Positions 34,314 through 43,297 of a DNA stretch of 64,000 bases are shown one piece after another. The stretch covers positions 358,959-422,958 of the forward strand of contig CAVSMU010000003.1 in NCBI GenBank assembly GCA_963729075.1, read 5' to 3'. A program made the position numbers and the translations under genes. Within the stretch, counting starts at the first letter, position 1; every line of letters begins with the position of its first letter. The notes under the pieces are model-generated. The model saw only the letters and a list, made by a program, of their open reading frames with translations. It did no database searches and had not been told where the DNA came from. This DNA comes from WHSW01 sp963729075. GTDB lineage: Bacteria; Actinomycetota; Thermoleophilia; Solirubrobacterales; 70-9.

Positions 34314-35576
34314 TCAGGAGCTCGATCGCGGCAGGTCGGGGAAGTCCGCGATCGTCGCCTCGACCAGCGCCAGCGCCCGATCCAGGTGCTCGCGCTCGTG
34401 GCTCGCCATCAGCGACGTGCGAAGCAGCGCGCCTCCCGGCGGCACGGCGGGGTGGATCGCGACGTTGGTGTACACGCCGCGCTCGAAGAGCGCCTTCCAG
34501 AGCAGCACCGCCTGCCAGTCCTCGCCGACGATCACCGGGACCACCGGGGTGGTTGCCTCGCGGCCGTCGGGCAGCGTGCCCGGCTCCACGACCCGCAGGC
34601 CGAGATCGCGGAAGCCCTGTCGCAGGTAGGCGGCGTTGTCGAGCAGCTTCGCCATCAGCTCGGGCCCCTCCGACCGGATCACCCGCAGCGCACCGAGCGC
34701 CGCGCCGACGGCCGCGGGGACGGCCGAGGCGCTGAAGATGAACGAGCGGCTCGCGATCCGCAGGTACTCGACGACGTCGGCGGGCCCGGCGATGAAGCCG
34801 CCGCAGGAGGCGAGGCTCTTGGAGAAGGTGCCCATTCGCAGGTCGACCCGGTCCTCGAGACCGAAGAGCTCGGTGGCGCCGGCTCCGCGAGCGCCCAGCA
34901 CGCCGACCCCGTGCGCCTCGTCGACCATCAGCCGCGCGCCGTAGCGGCCGCAGAGCTCGGCGATCGCCGGCAGCGCCGGCAGGTCGCCCTCCATCGAGTA
35001 GACCCCGTCGACCACCACCATCACGCCGCCCCCGTCGCCGGCCGCCCGGTCGAGCATCTTCTCGAGCTTCGGCATCTGGTTGTGGCGGAAGGGGCGGAGC
35101 TTGGCGCCCGAGAGCTTGCAGCCGTCGAGGATCGAGGCGTGGTCGGCCGAGTCGCAGATCACCGTGTCGCCCGGGGCGAGGACCGTGCCGATGCAGCCGA
35201 CGTTCGTCTGGTAGCCGGTCGAGAAGACGATGACGTCCTCGGTCTGCATCCACTCGGCGAGCTCGCGCTCGAGCTCGAGGTGCAGCGGGGTGGTGCCGTT
35301 GAGCAGCCGGGACCCGGTGAGGCCCGTCCCGAAGGTCTCGAGCGCGTCGCGGGCCGCCTGCTTGACGCGCGGGTCGCCGGTCAGTCCGAGGTAGTTGTTC
35401 GAGCCGAGCATGATCGTCTCGCGCCCCTCCATCTCGACCACGGGCCCGGCCTCGGAGTCGAGGACCCGGAAGTAGGGCAGCAGGTCGGCCTCCTTGGCCA
35501 TCTCGAGCTGCTCCGAGCGGTCGTGGGTTCGGGCCTTCTCGAACACGTCGACTGGGGCCCTTGTCGTCTCGGCCAT
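34314..35576 (-). CDS. Alpha-oxoamine synthase, serine palmitoyltransferase-like
   Basis: 420 aa PLP enzyme. The PLP Lys is in GTFSKSLASCGGF; MLGSNNYLGLTGDPRV, GTGLTGSRLLNGTTPLHLELE and FSTGYQTNVG are alpha-oxoamine synthase motifs. The N-terminal LLPYFRVLDSEAG and the GTG..GSR.LNGT..lH.eLE form fit the serine palmitoyltransferase branch better than KBL or BioF; this is judged by eye. SPT condenses serine with palmitoyl-CoA to 3-ketodihydrosphingosine. It is divergent, by 25 bp, from a GNAT-like gene of the family that includes bacterial ceramide synthase. Confidence 0.75.
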   Translation of the reverse strand: MAETTRAPVDVFEKARTHDRSEQLEMAKEADLLPYFRVLDSEAGPVVEMEGRETIMLGSNNYLGLTGDPRVKQAARDALETFGTGLTGSRLLNGTTPLHLELERELAEWMQTEDVIVFSTGYQTNVGCIGTVLAPGDTVICDSADHASILDGCKLSGAKLRPFRHNQMPKLEKMLDRAAGDGGGVMVVVDGVYSMEGDLPALPAIAELCGRYGARLMVDEAHGVGVLGARGAGATELFGLEDRVDLRMGTFSKSLASCGGFIAGPADVVEYLRIASRSFIFSASAVPAAVGAALGALRVIRSEGPELMAKLLDNAAYLRQGFRDLGLRVVEPGTLPDGREATTPVVPVIVGEDWQAVLLWKALFERGVYTNVAIHPAVPPGGALLRTSLMASHEREHLDRALALVEATIADFPDLPRSSS

Positions 35577-35583
35577 GTGGCGA

Positions 35584-35593
35584 AGTGTAGGTT
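35584..35593. promoter_or_regulatory. Overlapping divergent -10 elements (bidirectional leaderless promoter)
   Basis: On the plus strand TAGGTT (35588-35593) is 8 nt before GTG 35602. On the minus strand TACACT (35589-35584) is 7 nt before ATG 35576. The two hexamers share two bases and neither gene has a Shine-Dalgarno, so both transcripts would be leaderless and mutually exclusive at a given moment. Confidence 0.45.
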
Positions 35594-35601
35594 CCGCAGC
35601 C

Positions 35602-36756
35602 GTGGCGGACTTGTCGATACGCCCGGTGCGCACGCGGCGCGAGCGCAACCGCTTCATCGAGGTCCCCTATCGGCTGCGGCGCGACGACCCGCAATGGGTG
35701 CCTCCGCTTCGCTTCGAGCGCCGGCAGTTCCTCGACCCCGACAAGAACCCGTGGTTCGAGCACGCCGAGGCGCAGCTCTTCGTCGCCGAGCGGGGCGGGG
35801 AGGACGTCGGTCGCGTCAGCGCCCACATCGATCACCGGTGGGACGAGTTCCAGGGCGGCAGCGACGGCATGTTCGGCTTCTTCGAGACCGCCGACGATCC
35901 CGAGGTCTTCGCGGCCCTGATCGGGGCCGCGGGCGACTGGCTGCGCGAGCGTGGCCGCGAGCGGATGCTCGGACCGATGGACTTCACGCTCAACGACGAG
36001 TGCGGGATCCTGATCGAGGGCTACGACGAGCCCTCGATGATCCTCGAGCCGTGGCATCCGCCGTACTACGCGCGGCGCCTGGAGGAGCTCGGGCTCACCA
36101 AGCAGATCGATCTGCTGATGTGGGAGCTGTGGTTCGGCCGCCTCAAGGCGGGCACCGAGCTGCACCCGCTGATCCACGCGGCCGCCCAGAAGTCTCGCGA
36201 CGAGGGCGTCGTCCTGCGCTCGATGCGAAAACGCGACATGGCGGCCGAGGTCGCGCGCTTCATGGAGGTCTACAACGAGGCATGGGGCGACAACTGGGGG
36301 TTCGTCCCGATCACCGAGGCCGAGGTCGAGTTCCAGGCCAAGAACCTGAAGCCGGTCCTCGACGAGAACTGGGCGATGATCGCCGAGAAGGACGGCGAGG
36401 TGGTGGGCGCGGCGCTGACGCTGCCCGACGTCGAGCAGGCGCTGGGGCGGATGAACGGCAGGGTGCTGCCGTTCGGCTGGTGGCATTTCCTGCGCCGCCG
36501 TTCCTACATCGACCGCCTGCGCGTGTTCGCGCTCGGCGTCAAGCACGACTACCAGCACCTCGGCGTCGCCGCGGCGCTCTATGAGCGCCACGTGCAGACG
36601 GCCGCGGCCCACGGGCCGCGCGGTGGTCACATGGGCTGGATCCTGGAGACGAACGACCCGATGAACCGCGCCATGGAGGGGATGGGCGGCCGGATCGTCC
36701 AGAAGTACCGCATCTACCGGAAGCCGCTCGCCGAGCGCGGGACCGCTGCCGCTTGA
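35602..36756 (+). CDS. GNAT-like acyltransferase, possible bacterial ceramide synthase (bCerS family)
   Basis: 384 aa. The opening RRERNRFIEVPYRLRRDDPQ, then WVPPLRFERRQFLDPDKNPWFEH, cited in pieces, then VGRVSAHIDHRWDEF, the MDFTLNDECGILIEGYDEPS region and a C-terminal GNAT fold (RVFALGVKHDYQHLGVAAAL, GWILETNDPMNRAMEGMGG) match a large family of about 380-aa GNAT-like proteins. The Caulobacter ceramide synthase belongs to this kind of GNAT-like protein. Adjacency to an SPT-like gene supports N-acylation of a sphingoid base; this is an inference. GTG 35602 is leaderless. Confidence 0.65.
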   Translation: MADLSIRPVRTRRERNRFIEVPYRLRRDDPQWVPPLRFERRQFLDPDKNPWFEHAEAQLFVAERGGEDVGRVSAHIDHRWDEFQGGSDGMFGFFETADDPEVFAALIGAAGDWLRERGRERMLGPMDFTLNDECGILIEGYDEPSMILEPWHPPYYARRLEELGLTKQIDLLMWELWFGRLKAGTELHPLIHAAAQKSRDEGVVLRSMRKRDMAAEVARFMEVYNEAWGDNWGFVPITEAEVEFQAKNLKPVLDENWAMIAEKDGEVVGAALTLPDVEQALGRMNGRVLPFGWWHFLRRRSYIDRLRVFALGVKHDYQHLGVAAALYERHVQTAAAHGPRGGHMGWILETNDPMNRAMEGMGGRIVQKYRIYRKPLAERGTAAA

Positions 36757-36764
36757 CAAGCCCT

Positions 36765-36770
36765 TAGAGT
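36765..36770 (+). promoter_or_regulatory. Candidate -10 element
   Basis: TAGAGT, 8 nt before GTG 36779; no Shine-Dalgarno. Confidence 0.3.
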
Positions 36771-36778
36771 ACGAGCCA

Positions 36779-37102
36779 GTGCGAGAGGAGCTGCTGGAGA
36801 CCGACGCGATCGAGATGCCGGCGAATGACGACGGCGCCGGTGAGGAGTCCGTCGCTCGGCCGCTGCCCGCCCGCCGCGAGGAGGGGACCGACCTCTCGAT
36901 CTGGCGCGACGAGGTCCGGACGGCCGCGCTTGCGGCGGCCGGCGGACTGGTGGCCGGGGCCGCTGCGGTCGCGGTTGTGCGCGCGTCGCGCGGCAGCTCC
37001 GGACGGCGCGCGGCGAAGCGCTCGCGCGGCCGCGAGCGCCCGGTGAAGGTCGTCGCCAGCCGCTCGTTCCTGGTGGACGTCCACCTGCTCGGCGAAAAGT
37101 AG
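36779..37102 (+). CDS. Small single-pass membrane protein of unknown function
   Basis: 107 aa from GTG 36779. An acidic N-terminus (EELLETDAIEMPANDDGAGEE) is followed by one TM segment (AALAAAGGLVAGAAAVAVV), a very basic segment (RRAAKRSRGRERP) and a hydrophobic end (SFLVDVHLLG). The charge layout suggests the basic part is cytoplasmic. No family recognised. It is 4 bp upstream of the DNA glycosylase gene, so probably co-transcribed. Confidence 0.5.
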   Translation: MREELLETDAIEMPANDDGAGEESVARPLPARREEGTDLSIWRDEVRTAALAAAGGLVAGAAAVAVVRASRGSSGRRAAKRSRGRERPVKVVASRSFLVDVHLLGEK

Positions 37103-37106
37103 CCCC

Positions 37107-38060
37107 GTGCCCGTCGCACGGCCGCTGGAGGTCGAGGTGCGGCCGCCGTGGCCGTACCGGCTCCCGTCGCGACTGGGCGGAGACGGCACCTCCCGGCGCC
37201 GGGGCGGCGTGCTCTCGCGGCTGCTGGACGTCGGGGGCGAGCGCGTCGTCGTCCACGCTTGGCAGCCGGAGCGCACTCGCGTGGTCCTGCGCGCCGCGGG
37301 ATGCGCGCCGCCCACGACTCCCGCAGCGCTCGAGCTCGCCGTCGAGCGGATGCGGTTCGCGCTCGGCGTGGACGAGGATTTGAGCGAGTTCGCCCGCGCC
37401 TTCCGCGGCGATCCGCTGATCGGGGAGGCGATCCACCATCGCCCCTGGCACCGTCCGAGGCGGCGCCCGTGGCCGTGGGAGGCGCTCGCCTGGGCCGTCA
37501 CCGAGCAGCTGATCGAGGCGCGCCGCGCGGCACAGATTCAGCGCTGGATCGTGAGGCGATGGGGCGGAAAGCTCCTGCCGCCCGACCCGTCGAACGGCGG
37601 CGGAGGACCGGCACCCTGGCTCGGGCCTGGCCCGCTCCGGGACGTGCCGACCGCCGCGGTGGTCGCCGGCGTCGCGCCCGCCGAGCTCGCCGCCTACGAC
37701 CTCGCGCCGTCGCGCGCGATCGCCCTCATCCACTGCGCTCGCGAGGTCGCCGCCGGACGCGTCGACCCCGCCGACGCGGCCGGGGACCGGCGGCTGCAGC
37801 GGATCCCCGGCATCGGGCCGTGGACCCTGCAGGTGCTCGGGCTCGGCGGCCGCGGCGAGCCCGACTCGCTGCCCGCGGGCGACCTCGCCTACGTCAAGCT
37901 CGTCGGCGTGCTCAACCGCCTCGGGCGCCGGGCGACGGTCGCCGAGGTCGAGGAGTACTTCGCCCCCTACGCGCCGTTCCGGGGCCTCGCCGGCAGCTTC
38001 GCCCTCGTCCGCTGGCACGGGGCGGTCGCGCAGGCGCCGCCGCTGCGGCGCGCCGCCTGA
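37107..38060 (+). CDS. alkA: AlkA-like DNA-3-methyladenine glycosylase (HhH-GPD)
   Basis: 317 aa. The helix-hairpin-helix IPGIGPWTLQVLGLG is followed by DSLPAGDLAYVK, containing the catalytic Asp (GD) of the HhH-GPD superfamily. WEALAWAVTEQLIEARRAAQI is the conserved helix before the core. It removes alkylated bases in base-excision repair. The N-terminal 100 residues form the AlkA-N type domain. No O6-alkylguanine transferase or Ada domain is fused. Confidence 0.85.
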   Translation: MPVARPLEVEVRPPWPYRLPSRLGGDGTSRRRGGVLSRLLDVGGERVVVHAWQPERTRVVLRAAGCAPPTTPAALELAVERMRFALGVDEDLSEFARAFRGDPLIGEAIHHRPWHRPRRRPWPWEALAWAVTEQLIEARRAAQIQRWIVRRWGGKLLPPDPSNGGGGPAPWLGPGPLRDVPTAAVVAGVAPAELAAYDLAPSRAIALIHCAREVAAGRVDPADAAGDRRLQRIPGIGPWTLQVLGLGGRGEPDSLPAGDLAYVKLVGVLNRLGRRATVAEVEEYFAPYAPFRGLAGSFALVRWHGAVAQAPPLRRAA

Positions 38061-38121
38061 GCGTCACGGGAGTTGATCGCAGCAGCCGCCGGGTGTACGG
38101 TCTTCCCGAAAGGGGGGGTAG

Positions 38122-41100
38122 TTGGCTGTCGAGATACGCATCCTGGGCCGTGTCGATGCGCTCGTCGACGGCCGGGTCCTGCCACTCAGAGGAAGCAAGC
38201 AGCGAGCGGTGCTCGCGATGCTTGCGCTGCGCGCCAACCGCACGGTCAGCGCGGACTCGCTGATCGATGGCCTCTGGGGTGAGCGCCCGCCCGAGAGCGC
38301 CGCCAAGAACGTCCAGACCCACGTCTCGCGCCTGCGAAAGGCACTCGCCGCCGACGGCTCCGAGGCGAGCATCGTCACCCACGGTCGCGGCTACGAGCTA
38401 CAGCTCTCCGAGGAGGCCGTGGATGCGGTGCGGTTCGAGCGCCTGGTCGAGCGTGCTCGGCGCGATGCGGATCAGGGGATCGCCGACGGCGCCGCCAAGG
38501 AGGCGCTCAAGCTCTGGCAGGGGGCCCCGCTCGCCGACGTCGCCTCCGAGCCGTTTGCGGGGCCCGAGATCCGCCGGCTCGAGGAGCTTTATCTGCGCGC
38601 GCTCGAGCTCGGGATCGACGCCGAGCTCGCCGCCGGACGCCACGGCGATCTGATCGGCCGGCTCGAGGCGCTGATCGCCGAGCATCCGCTCAACGAGCGC
38701 TTCTACGCCCAGCGCATGCTCGCCCTCTATCGCTCCGGGCGCCAGTCCGAGGCCCTGGAGGCCTACCGCCAAGCCCGCCGGTCGCTGACCGACGGGCTCG
38801 GAATCGAGCCGGGGCCCGAGCTGCGCCGCCTCCAGGAGCAGATCCTCGCCCAGGACCCCGCGCTCGACGCGCCGGCGCCGTCCGCGGAGCTGGCGCCCCA
38901 GCTCGAAGGCGGCTCGCCCCTACTTGCCGGCCGCGAGCGCGAGCTGGGCTGGCTGCGCGAACGCTGGGACGAGACCCGATCCGGTGGCTCAACGGTGGCG
39001 CTCGTCTCGGGCCCGGCCGGGATCGGCAAGACCCGGCTCGTCGCCGAGCTCGCTCGCGACGTGCACCGAGGCGGGGCGAGCGTCATCTACGCCGCGGGCT
39101 CGGGGGCGGCGGAGCCGGCGCTGGACGCGGTCCGCCGCGCGGGCGAGAGCGAGCGGCCGACGCTCCTCGTCATCGACGACGCCGACGATGCTCCGCCCGC
39201 GGCGCTCGAGGCCGCGGTGGCTCTCGCCGCGAAGCCGCGCGCGCCGCCCCTGCTCATCCTCGCGCTGCACCGGGACGAACCCAGCCCACCGGCGCTGGCG
39301 GAACTCGCGCGCGCCGCAGGCTCGCGTCGCCTGGCGCTCGAGCGCCTGGGTCCCGACGCGGCCGCGGAGATCGACGGCCTGTACGCACCCGCCGACGGCC
39401 TCGCGACCCCGGTCGAGCGCCTGATCGCAGAGAGCGACGGGGTGCCGCTCGGGCTGCACCGCGCGGCCAGCGACTGGGCTCAAGCGCAGGCGAGCCGGCG
39501 ACTGGAGGCAACGGCCGACAGGGCGGCGGGCGAGCGCGGCGACCTCCGCACGGCGCAGGCGGAGCTGGCCGGGAGCGTTGCCGATCTTCAGGCGGCGCGC
39601 GAGCGCGGCGATCTGTATCTGGTCGAGCCGGCCGACCCATCGGCGCCCGAGGTCTGCCCGTTCCGGGGCCTGGCCCCGTTCGATGCCGTGCACGCCGCGT
39701 ACTTCTTCGGGCGCGAGCGACTGGTTGCCGGCCTCGTCGCGCGCGTCGTCGGCTCGACCCTGCTGGCGGTCGTGGGGCCTTCGGGCAGCGGCAAGTCCTC
39801 GGTGCTTCGCGCCGGCCTGCTGCCCGCGCTGGCGAACGGGATGCTGCCGGGCTCGCAGCGCTGGCGGCAAGTGCTCATCCGACCCGGCGAGCATCCGCTC
39901 GCGGCGCTGCGGCGCGCCCTCGCGCGCCTTGCGCCCGGCGAGGGCCAGGGCGACGGTGCTGATCCGCTTGCCGCGGCGCTCGGCTCGCTTGCACCCGACG
40001 AGCGCCTGGTCCTCGCCGTCGATCAGTTCGAGGAGGTATTCACCGCCTGCCGTGACGAGGGCGAGCGCGCCGCCTTCACCGACGCACTCGTCGGCGCCGC
40101 GGACGACACCGACCAGCGCGTCGTCGTCGTGCTCGCGATCCGGGCCGACTTCTACGGCCGTTGCGCCGAGTACCCCAGCCTGTCGGCGCAGATCAGCGCC
40201 AACAACGTGCTCGTCGGGCCGATGAGCCGCGAGGAGCTGCGGCGGGCGATCGAGCTCCCGGCGCGCAAGGCGGGTTTGCGGGTCGAGCCCGGGCTGGTCT
40301 CGGCGCTCGTCGACGACGTCGCCGGCCAACCCGGCGGGCTGCCGCTGCTGTCGACCGCCCTGCTCGAGCTCTGGCAGGAGCGAAGCGGGCGGACCCTGCG
40401 CGAGGCGAGCTACGCGGCCAGCGGCGGCGTGAGCGGCGCGGTCGCGCGCCTTGCCGAAGGCGCCTACCGGCGGTTGAGCGAGCCCGAGCGCGAGCGGGCC
40501 AGGGCGATCCTGCTGCGCTTGGCCGACGCCGAGGAGTCCGCCTTGGTGCGCCGGCGGGTGGCGCTCTCCGAGCTCGAGGTCGAGCGCGACGAGGATGCGG
40601 CCGGCGCGCTCGCGGTGCTGACCGAGAGCCGGCTCGTCACCATCGACGAGGACACGGTCGAGGTCGCCCACGAGGCGCTGCTTCGCGAGTGGCCTCGGCT
40701 GCGGCGCTGGCTCGAGGAGGACGCCGAGGGCCGGCGCTTGCACCAGCACCTGATCCACGCAGCCGCCGAGTGGCAGGGCTCCGAACGCGACCCCGCCGAG
40801 CTCTATCGAGGCGCCAGACTTGCCTCGGCGCTCGACTGGGCGGCGAGCCACGACCCGGAGCTGAACGAGCTCGAGCGCGCGTTTCTCGAGGAAAGCCAGG
40901 CTGCGAGCGAGCGCGAGGCCGAGCGCCAGCGGCGCGCCAACCGGCGCCTGCGCACGCTGCTCGCCGGCGTCGGCGTGCTGCTCGCCGCCGCCGTCATCGC
41001 CGGGGTGATCGCGCTCTCCGAGCGCCAGGGCGCGCGCGACGCGGCCACCGCCGAGACCGCCCAGCGTCTCGGGGCACAGGCGCTCACCGAGGACCGCCTC

Positions 41101-41727
41101 GATCGCGCGCTGATGCTCGCCAACACGGGCGTCGCCCTCGACGACTCGCTCGCGACCCGCTCCAGCCTGCTCTCGACGCTGTGCGGAGCCCCGCAGCGCT
41201 CGGCGTCCTGGACGGCGATACGGGCAGCTACCGCAGGCGCTCGCCCTCAGCCCGGACGGAAGCACGCTCGCGGTCGGCGACGGGAGGGGCACGTGATCCT
41301 GTTCGACACCGAGACGGGGCAGCAAATCGGCGATCACCAGCTGCCGGGCGAGCCCTGGTCTGCTCGCCTTCGACCCCCGGGGCGGCTCGCTCGCGATCCC
41401 CACGAGCGGCCCAGCTGGAGCACCAGAACGCGTCCCTGCAGATCGTCGACGCGAGCCACTCAGCGGGTGCGCAGGTCCGTCTCGCTCGGCCCCCATCCGG
41501 CCGCCCCCGGATCGTGCTACTCCCCCACCGCCGTCGACTATGCCCCGGACGGGCGGAGCTTGGTGGTCAGCTATTCGACCGCGGGATGTCGACTACTCGG
41601 CGCCCGTGTTCCTGCGGCGTTTCGACGCCCGCACCGGCTCCCCGCTCGGACCGGCCGTCCGCGTCGCCGCCCAAGTCCTCCAAGCATCCCGCTGATCTCG
41701 GCCGCGGACGGGCGCCTGCTCGTCTGA
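38122..41727 (+). CDS. SARP-family regulator: winged helix, BTAD, AAA, nSTAND1 NTPase and TM segment
   Basis: 1201 codons in the undisturbed frame from TTG 38122 (GGGGGG site). Residues 1-95: OmpR/SARP-type winged helix (RILGRVDALVDGRVLPL, KQRAVLAMLALRANR, VQTHVSRLRKAL). 96-245: BTAD (NERFYAQRMLALYRSGRQSEALEAYR). About 290-480: a first AAA domain (Walker A SGPAGIGKT). About 520-900: nSTAND1 NTPase (CPFRGLAPFD, Walker A VGPSGSGKSS, VLAVDQFEEVFTAC). 946-970: one TM helix. WD40 sequence starts at about 1026 but is frame-shifted from about 41180 on. With the tail restored the protein would end at 43217, about 1700 aa. Candidate operators lie before the next three genes. Confidence 0.85.
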   Translation: MAVEIRILGRVDALVDGRVLPLRGSKQRAVLAMLALRANRTVSADSLIDGLWGERPPESAAKNVQTHVSRLRKALAADGSEASIVTHGRGYELQLSEEAVDAVRFERLVERARRDADQGIADGAAKEALKLWQGAPLADVASEPFAGPEIRRLEELYLRALELGIDAELAAGRHGDLIGRLEALIAEHPLNERFYAQRMLALYRSGRQSEALEAYRQARRSLTDGLGIEPGPELRRLQEQILAQDPALDAPAPSAELAPQLEGGSPLLAGRERELGWLRERWDETRSGGSTVALVSGPAGIGKTRLVAELARDVHRGGASVIYAAGSGAAEPALDAVRRAGESERPTLLVIDDADDAPPAALEAAVALAAKPRAPPLLILALHRDEPSPPALAELARAAGSRRLALERLGPDAAAEIDGLYAPADGLATPVERLIAESDGVPLGLHRAASDWAQAQASRRLEATADRAAGERGDLRTAQAELAGSVADLQAARERGDLYLVEPADPSAPEVCPFRGLAPFDAVHAAYFFGRERLVAGLVARVVGSTLLAVVGPSGSGKSSVLRAGLLPALANGMLPGSQRWRQVLIRPGEHPLAALRRALARLAPGEGQGDGADPLAAALGSLAPDERLVLAVDQFEEVFTACRDEGERAAFTDALVGAADDTDQRVVVVLAIRADFYGRCAEYPSLSAQISANNVLVGPMSREELRRAIELPARKAGLRVEPGLVSALVDDVAGQPGGLPLLSTALLELWQERSGRTLREASYAASGGVSGAVARLAEGAYRRLSEPERERARAILLRLADAEESALVRRRVALSELEVERDEDAAGALAVLTESRLVTIDEDTVEVAHEALLREWPRLRRWLEEDAEGRRLHQHLIHAAAEWQGSERDPAELYRGARLASALDWAASHDPELNELERAFLEESQAASEREAERQRRANRRLRTLLAGVGVLLAAAVIAGVIALSERQGARDAATAETAQRLGAQALTEDRLDRALMLANTGVALDDSLATRSSLLSTLCGAPQRSASWTAIRAATAGARPQPGRKHARGRRREGHVILFDTETGQQIGDHQLPGEPWSARLRPPGRLARDPHERPSWSTRTRPCRSSTRATQRVRRSVSLGPHPAAPGSCYSPTAVDYAPDGRSLVVSYSTAGCRLLGARVPAAFRRPHRLPARTGRPRRRPSPPSIPLISAADGRLLV

Positions 41728-43217
41728 CCGCGACCGGCGCAGGACGACGACGTACGCGATCGACGCGGAGACGCTGCGCGTCCTGGACCGCTATCCGGTG
41801 GGCGCTCCGAGCACCGCCATCAGCCCCGACGGCGCGCACGCTCGCGTTCGGCGACGACGGCGGGAGTGTTCGCCTGCTCGACCTCGCCTCCGGGCGGGTG
41901 CGGACGATGGCGGACGCCAGGGGGAGGCGGCGTGACGGGGGCTTCAGCCCCGACGGGCGAACCCTCGTCGACATGGGACGACGACGGGAACGTGAGCTTG
42001 TGGGACCTGGGGACGGGACGCGCTGACCGAGACATTCGAGGTGCCGGCCACGTCCAGGTGGCGCGAGGCGTTCAGCCCCGACGGGCGCACCCTCTACACG
42101 GCCGGCGCGGACGCGCACGGCGATGATCTGGGACGTGGCCGGCGACCGGCGGCTCGCTACGGCCATTCCGCACAAGCACCGACACCTCCCGGTCCAGCGC
42201 GGGCCGCCAAGCCGTTCGCGATCAGCCCCGACGGGCGCACCCTCGCGGTCGCGAGGAACGACGGCCGGGTGGACCTGATCGACGCCGAGACGCTGCGCAG
42301 GACCGGCGGCTTCGAGGCCTTCCCCGGCAGGGCATTGCTCGCGATCGAGTACTCGCCCGACGGGCGCCGGCTGGCGGTGGCCGGGGGAGGTGGCGGCGTC
42401 GGGCTCTGGGACGCTGGGTCCGGGAAGCGCGTCGGCCCGCTCCTCAGCGCGCCCCGCGGGGCGGGCGCGGCGGAAGCGACGTCCAGCGCTCGCGTTCGGC
42501 GCGGGCGGCATGCTCGCTGCGGCAGGCACGGGGGGCGGAACCGGGTCCGGCGCCGTACGGATCTGGGACCTCGACGGGCGGAAGCTGGCGGGCCGACCGC
42601 TGAGCATGGGGCGCCGGTGCTCGGGCTGGCCTTCAGCCCCGACGGCTCGCAACTCGCGATCCCGGTCGGCGCCCGGTTCCGGACGAGACTCCGACGGCGT
42701 CGAGGTTCGCGACCGCCGCAGCGGCGAGCGACTCGCCTGGTTGCGGCACCGAACGTCACCGTCCGCTCGGTCGCCTTCTCCCCCGACGGTCGCCAGCTGG
42801 CCGGTGGCCAGTTCAGGACGGTGAGTCGCTCCTCTGGTCGACGGACGGCTGGGGTCGGGTGGGGCAGCGCTTCCCGCGGCGGCGGCAGGCGTGACTGGGG
42901 CTGGTCTTCTCCCCGGACGGCAGCACGCTGGCCACCTCCATGACGACGGCGCGGTCCTGCTCTGGGACGTCGGATCGCAGCAGCCGATCGGCTCGCCGCT
43001 TCCGGGCCTGCCGCACGGCGGTGTGGCGGCGCGCTTCACGCCCGACGGCGCTCGCCTGTTCGCGGTCTCCGCAGCCGGGCGCGCGATCCGCTTGGAGGTC
43101 GATCTCGAGGTCTGGGTGCAACACGCGTGCGTGGTCGCCGGCGGCGATCTCACGCCCGAGCAGTGGGAAGAGGTCGTCCCCGAGCAGGACTACCGGTCCG
43201 TCTGCCCCGCGGGCTAG
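41180..43217 (+). pseudogene. WD40 tail of the SARP-STAND protein, broken by many indels
   Basis: WD40 repeat sequence continues over all three frames: LALSPDGSTLAVGDG in one, GHVILFDTETGQQIGD in the next, then SPDGRTLAFGDDGGSVRLLD, ISPDGRTLAVARNDGRVDLID, YSPDGRRLAVAGG and finally AVLLWDVGSQQPIGSPLPGL with the family-typical end LEVWVQHACVVAGGDLTPEQW to a TAG-terminated end at 43217. I count at least eight frame switches in 2 kb. Motifs stay intact between switches, so the indels are recent or are sequencing errors. Confidence 0.8.
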
Positions 43218-43239
43218 CGAGCCCGACCCCGCGCCCACG

Positions 43240-43268
43240 TATACCGCGAGTCGGCCGGGCGTATACCG
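43240..43268 (+). promoter_or_regulatory. Operator array A: three heptamers with 11-bp period
   Basis: TATACCG at 43240, TCGGCCG at 43251 and TATACCG at 43262: starts exactly 11 bp apart. The last repeat ends 29 bp before the GTG of the secreted choice-of-anchor protein. SARP regulators bind direct heptamer repeats with an 11-bp period next to the -10 region. Confidence 0.7.
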
Positions 43269-43297
43269 CAGGGTGGAAGCGTGCACGCGGAACGATC

